Source: Isoperla grammatica (taxonomy: Eukaryota > Arthropoda > Insecta > Plecoptera > Perlodidae). Taken from it: a DNA stretch of 64,000 nt. Below, piece by piece: positions 61,079 through 64,000 of this stretch. How positions within the stretch are numbered: the first letter of the stretch is position 1; the number at the start of each line of letters is the position of its first letter. The notes beneath the pieces are model-generated. The model saw only the letters and a list, made by a program, of their open reading frames with translations. It had not been told where the DNA came from and did no database searches. The stretch covers positions 10,906,436 to 10,970,435 of the forward strand of contig OX246745.1 in assembly GCA_945910005.1 (NCBI GenBank), in the 5' to 3' direction. The translations under genes and the position numbers were made by a program.

Positions 61079-61685
61079 GTGCTTGTTAGCCTCCAGCGTG
61101 TCATTCACGGTATCGCTGGAGCGTTTATCACGTATCTCATTCTAGCTATTGAACTATTCATTTTTAAGGTATAACTTATGGGAAAGTACATATCAGTGGT
61201 CATTATAAAGTTTATTTCAAAATAATAGACCAAGTAGTGAACTTGTTTTAACAATTCACGCATCAAGCATGGGCAAATGAGATAGAGTTATTAGGTAGAG
61301 TATTTGCTAGTCGATTAGGTAAAAACAACGTAATTTGTTCGAATAACAAATCTATAAATCGTTAAAGAGGTGTCGCTATTACCGGCAACTGGCAACTGGC
61401 ACAGTTGGTGGCGGCAACTGGTTAATGTAACGAAAGCAAGCGCGATACGACCCCAATCGTTAGTAAAGATCCGATTCAATGAAAGGGCGTCTTGTTTAAT
61501 AAGGAGGCTTATCACGCACGGTATGGAATGTACGCACAAGAGTATTTACACCAATACACCATTAATCATTATTACACGATAATTAATGCTTTGCATCGCA
61601 AAATTGATAAAACTTGGTGTTCTTATTTCAGTTCCTTGTAATTGCTCTCACAGTGGGCCAAATTATCACGTATAAGAACGAATAG
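61070..61685 (+). CDS. Candidate two-exon gene for a 50-residue membrane protein
   Basis: Exon 1 (61070-61168) encodes 33 residues, starting MAAVLVSLQRVIHG and ending ELFIFK, and ends exactly at a codon before the donor AAG|GTATAA. A 463-bp intron ends in TTCTTATTTCAG. Exon 2 (61632-61682, stop TAG 61683-61685) continues in phase 0 with FLVIALTVGQIITYKNE. The product has one very hydrophobic stretch from about residue 10 to 47, with Glu 27 and Lys 33 as the only clear charges in it after the early Arg and His, so it could be two short membrane helices or one amphipathic one. A CRE and YY1-like motif sit at its start. No family is recognised. The ATTAAA at 61974-61979 is a possible poly(A) signal. 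Exon 1 could instead splice to an exon outside the window. Exon 1 is better supported than exon 2. Confidence 0.42.
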
Positions 61686-64000
61686 CGAATGTGATGAGCG
61701 ATGATACTTGAAATACGGATAGGGTTCATGTCAGTAAAAGTGCACATACTAGACACATAACAGCATGATTGTAGTCAAGAGTTAGGCGTGAAAGTTGATA
61801 AATCGTTTTGCGTCGGTAAAACGAGGCGAGCATACGAATATTATTGTACAATTTGCCGTTGGTGACTGTTGAAAAGAACAGCTCGTGTTTAAAGATAAAA
61901 TAGGACAGTTTTTATTTAATATTTAGCATATATCATACTTGAATCTGCCGCAGATCTATTTCTACAAAATGAAATTAAAATGTATCTTCAAATGTTTTGT
62001 TTTTATCTTCATGCTGCTGGGTCCCTCGCCCTGCCTTTGTTGTAGAAATGCTGTCATAAAAACAGTATCACATATGACAGATCAGAGTGAAAGCGATTAA
62101 GAAGTTTTTACGTATTCACGCAAGCGCCGACATGCACGACCACGCAATGGGTGGGGAACTAGGGATGATACTCGTTCAACGCTATCACATTGCGATTTTA
62201 TTATTATTTTCTCGGGTTTCCCGTACACCAAAAAGTGGAATTAATTCTCTGTTATCCTACCGGCTTTATTTCACTGAAGAATGCGTCTGTGTTTGATCTC
62301 TCCCATTCTGGCTCTAACATTGCGCGTTTATATCGACTGACACGTGCTTTTGCTTTCGTTTTTGTTAACAGATTTTAACGCTAGTCTGGCTTTTGTTTTT
62401 ACAAACATCAACTGAGCCGATCACCGAATCGGAAATTAATTGATGATAATTATTATTAACAGTCACGTTTCTTGAACACAATATGGAACATTTCCCAGCA
62501 TGCTAATCAAATAAATTTGTAATTGTGATATAGGAGAATGTATTTAATGTATATTACTCACAAACACAATCACATGAAGTTTTCCTTTTAAAAAATCAAT
62601 TAAAAATCTAACATTTTATATTTAAATACGCTAAATCGAATTGCCTGTACTTCGTTGGATATTTAAGGTTCCCACGCATGCATCATAGTAAATAATAGCA
62701 GATTTTTGTGAATTAACTCTCTGGATAATAATTCACCTACGAAATGGTTCCGATTCCATTCGGATACGCGGTCCAAGATTGAACTTCAGACACGCAAACA
62801 AGATGCCACATTTCAAAAGGACGTGTTTGGAGTCAGGAAGAGGTGAATTAGAAATTCAAACCGAGCCCACTTCTCCTTAACTTCTTAGTGCGGTTGGGGC
62901 TGGGTGGAACCGTCTTATCAAACACTAAACTAGCCATCGCGCTCTTAACTCACCCCGGCTGTTGAAACGGTTGGTGCAAAGGTTATATCAATGCGTGGCT
63001 GCAGTCCAAGAGATAGTCATGAACTTAACTTTTTTGTTTATTATTTTAGCAGTTTCCCTAATACATCAAATAAAAACCTCTAAAGAGATCGACAACCATG
63101 GCCCATTCTTATAGAATAATTAAAAGACAAGCTAGTTTAAAATGTTGAAGACATTTGGTAATTTCATTCTTAGAATGGGTTGTTGCAAAACATTTAACAT
63201 CGACGTTATTTTCAAAATAAAGTAGTAGGAATGAAAATGTATCACACTTTCTAACCAGAAATTGAACCATGTTCTTTTGAAACATAAAATAATATATTAT
63301 CCTTATCCGAGATTTATCGGTCGTACAGGCGAATGCTGGGATTAAGTTCTACTAGCATCACTCAGACGTTTCTTCCCAAATATCCAAACACCCTAACATA
63401 CCTAGTTAGACACCTGAAGAGGGGAACATCATCTAAAGCTGGTGTGCACCCTATAACAGGTATATTCCTACTAACAATTATTAAATTAATGAAGCCACTT
63501 CAGATACAGAGTCAAATTCAATATAACTAATCAAAACAGTTCAGAGTCTGGATTTAGAATTGTTTTCCGTTTTTTTAAATGGACATGAAGTTAAATAAAC
63601 AATTAATTCGATAGAATTCATCTACTTGTCAAGAGCAGCTTCATTGATATCAGTAATAATAAAAAGTCATGGAAATCGAACTGATTTAAATAGTACACAT
63701 ACAAGCGGAATCAAGTTCTACTTATACACTCTACAGCAATGCTGGTTGCTTTGTCTGAGAGTACTCGATTACTTGTTTACAAGACAATGATACATAATAA
63801 TATGGAGATTGTTGTTGGTGGTGGGCAACTCAGTGTGTGGCATGTTGTGTGATTTACCTCGCACGAGTATGGATTGAAAATCTAGTAAAAACTAATCACT
63901 CATAAAACGCTCACGGAAATACATTCAGGTTCGAGATTGTATGATAACACTTAAATGAATTATTTATCTATATAAAAAACAAAATATTTTGTATATATAC
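61686..64000. other. AT-rich spacer to window end
   Basis: No further exon could be tied to the micro-gene. Frames at 62087-62378 and 63333-63530 are short and unrecognised. A GC-richer patch at 62750-63000 has no identifiable feature. Confidence 0.45.

Overview
This window reads as gene-poor nuclear DNA of an animal. It is AT-rich and has no operons, ribosome-binding sites or long open frames. It is full of microsatellites, minisatellites, tRNA-derived SINEs, LINE 3' ends, short hairpin transposons (MITE-like) and hammerhead-like motifs of the kind known from Penelope-like retroelements. That mixture suits a marine invertebrate, perhaps a mollusc or other lophotrochozoan. The phylum is inference, because no diagnostic gene is present.

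Layout. 0-9 kb: a 74-bp minisatellite, SINE fragments, a hammerhead-like motif at 4.4 kb, a 138-bp tandem duplication and a GCTAGA-rich short array. 9.4-13.0 kb: a satellite of about 60 monomers (60/61 bp), whose distal half contains two copies of an 849-bp, 14-monomer higher-order unit. 14-24 kb: LINE tails, a (GTGCGT)n array, a (GAAT)n array and a 58-bp minisatellite. 25.9-47.6 kb: a scatter of inverted-repeat elements (25.96, 31.55, 31.90, 33.96, 37.08, 40.35, 46.44 and 47.16 kb), five of which carry the same TGATTGG (inverted CCAAT) motif. A 325-bp (AAT)n array follows a LINE tail at 34.9 kb. 50-55.5 kb: a tRNA-like SINE, a strong hairpin, a decayed repeat array, a 34-bp terminal-inverted-repeat element holding a second hammerhead-like motif, and a 270-bp foldback. 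57-60.3 kb: long C and G tracts and a second (GTGCGT)n array.

Genes. No known gene family is recognised. The best protein-coding candidate is a two-exon micro-gene at 61070-61685, encoding about 50 hydrophobic residues. It has a CRE and a YY1-like start context upstream, and a GT-AG intron joins the two exons in phase 0. A weaker small two-exon model (TATA box, GTATGT donor, polypyrimidine acceptor, AATAAA) lies at 39964-40349. A few single-exon short ORFs with signal-peptide, Kozak or hairpin context are listed with low confidence. Most other open frames are chance products of simple repeats.

The genes do not form a visible pathway. The biology on show is mostly repeat biology: tandem-array homogenisation, small DNA-transposon derivatives that share a possible NF-Y motif, and ribozyme-bearing retroelement debris.
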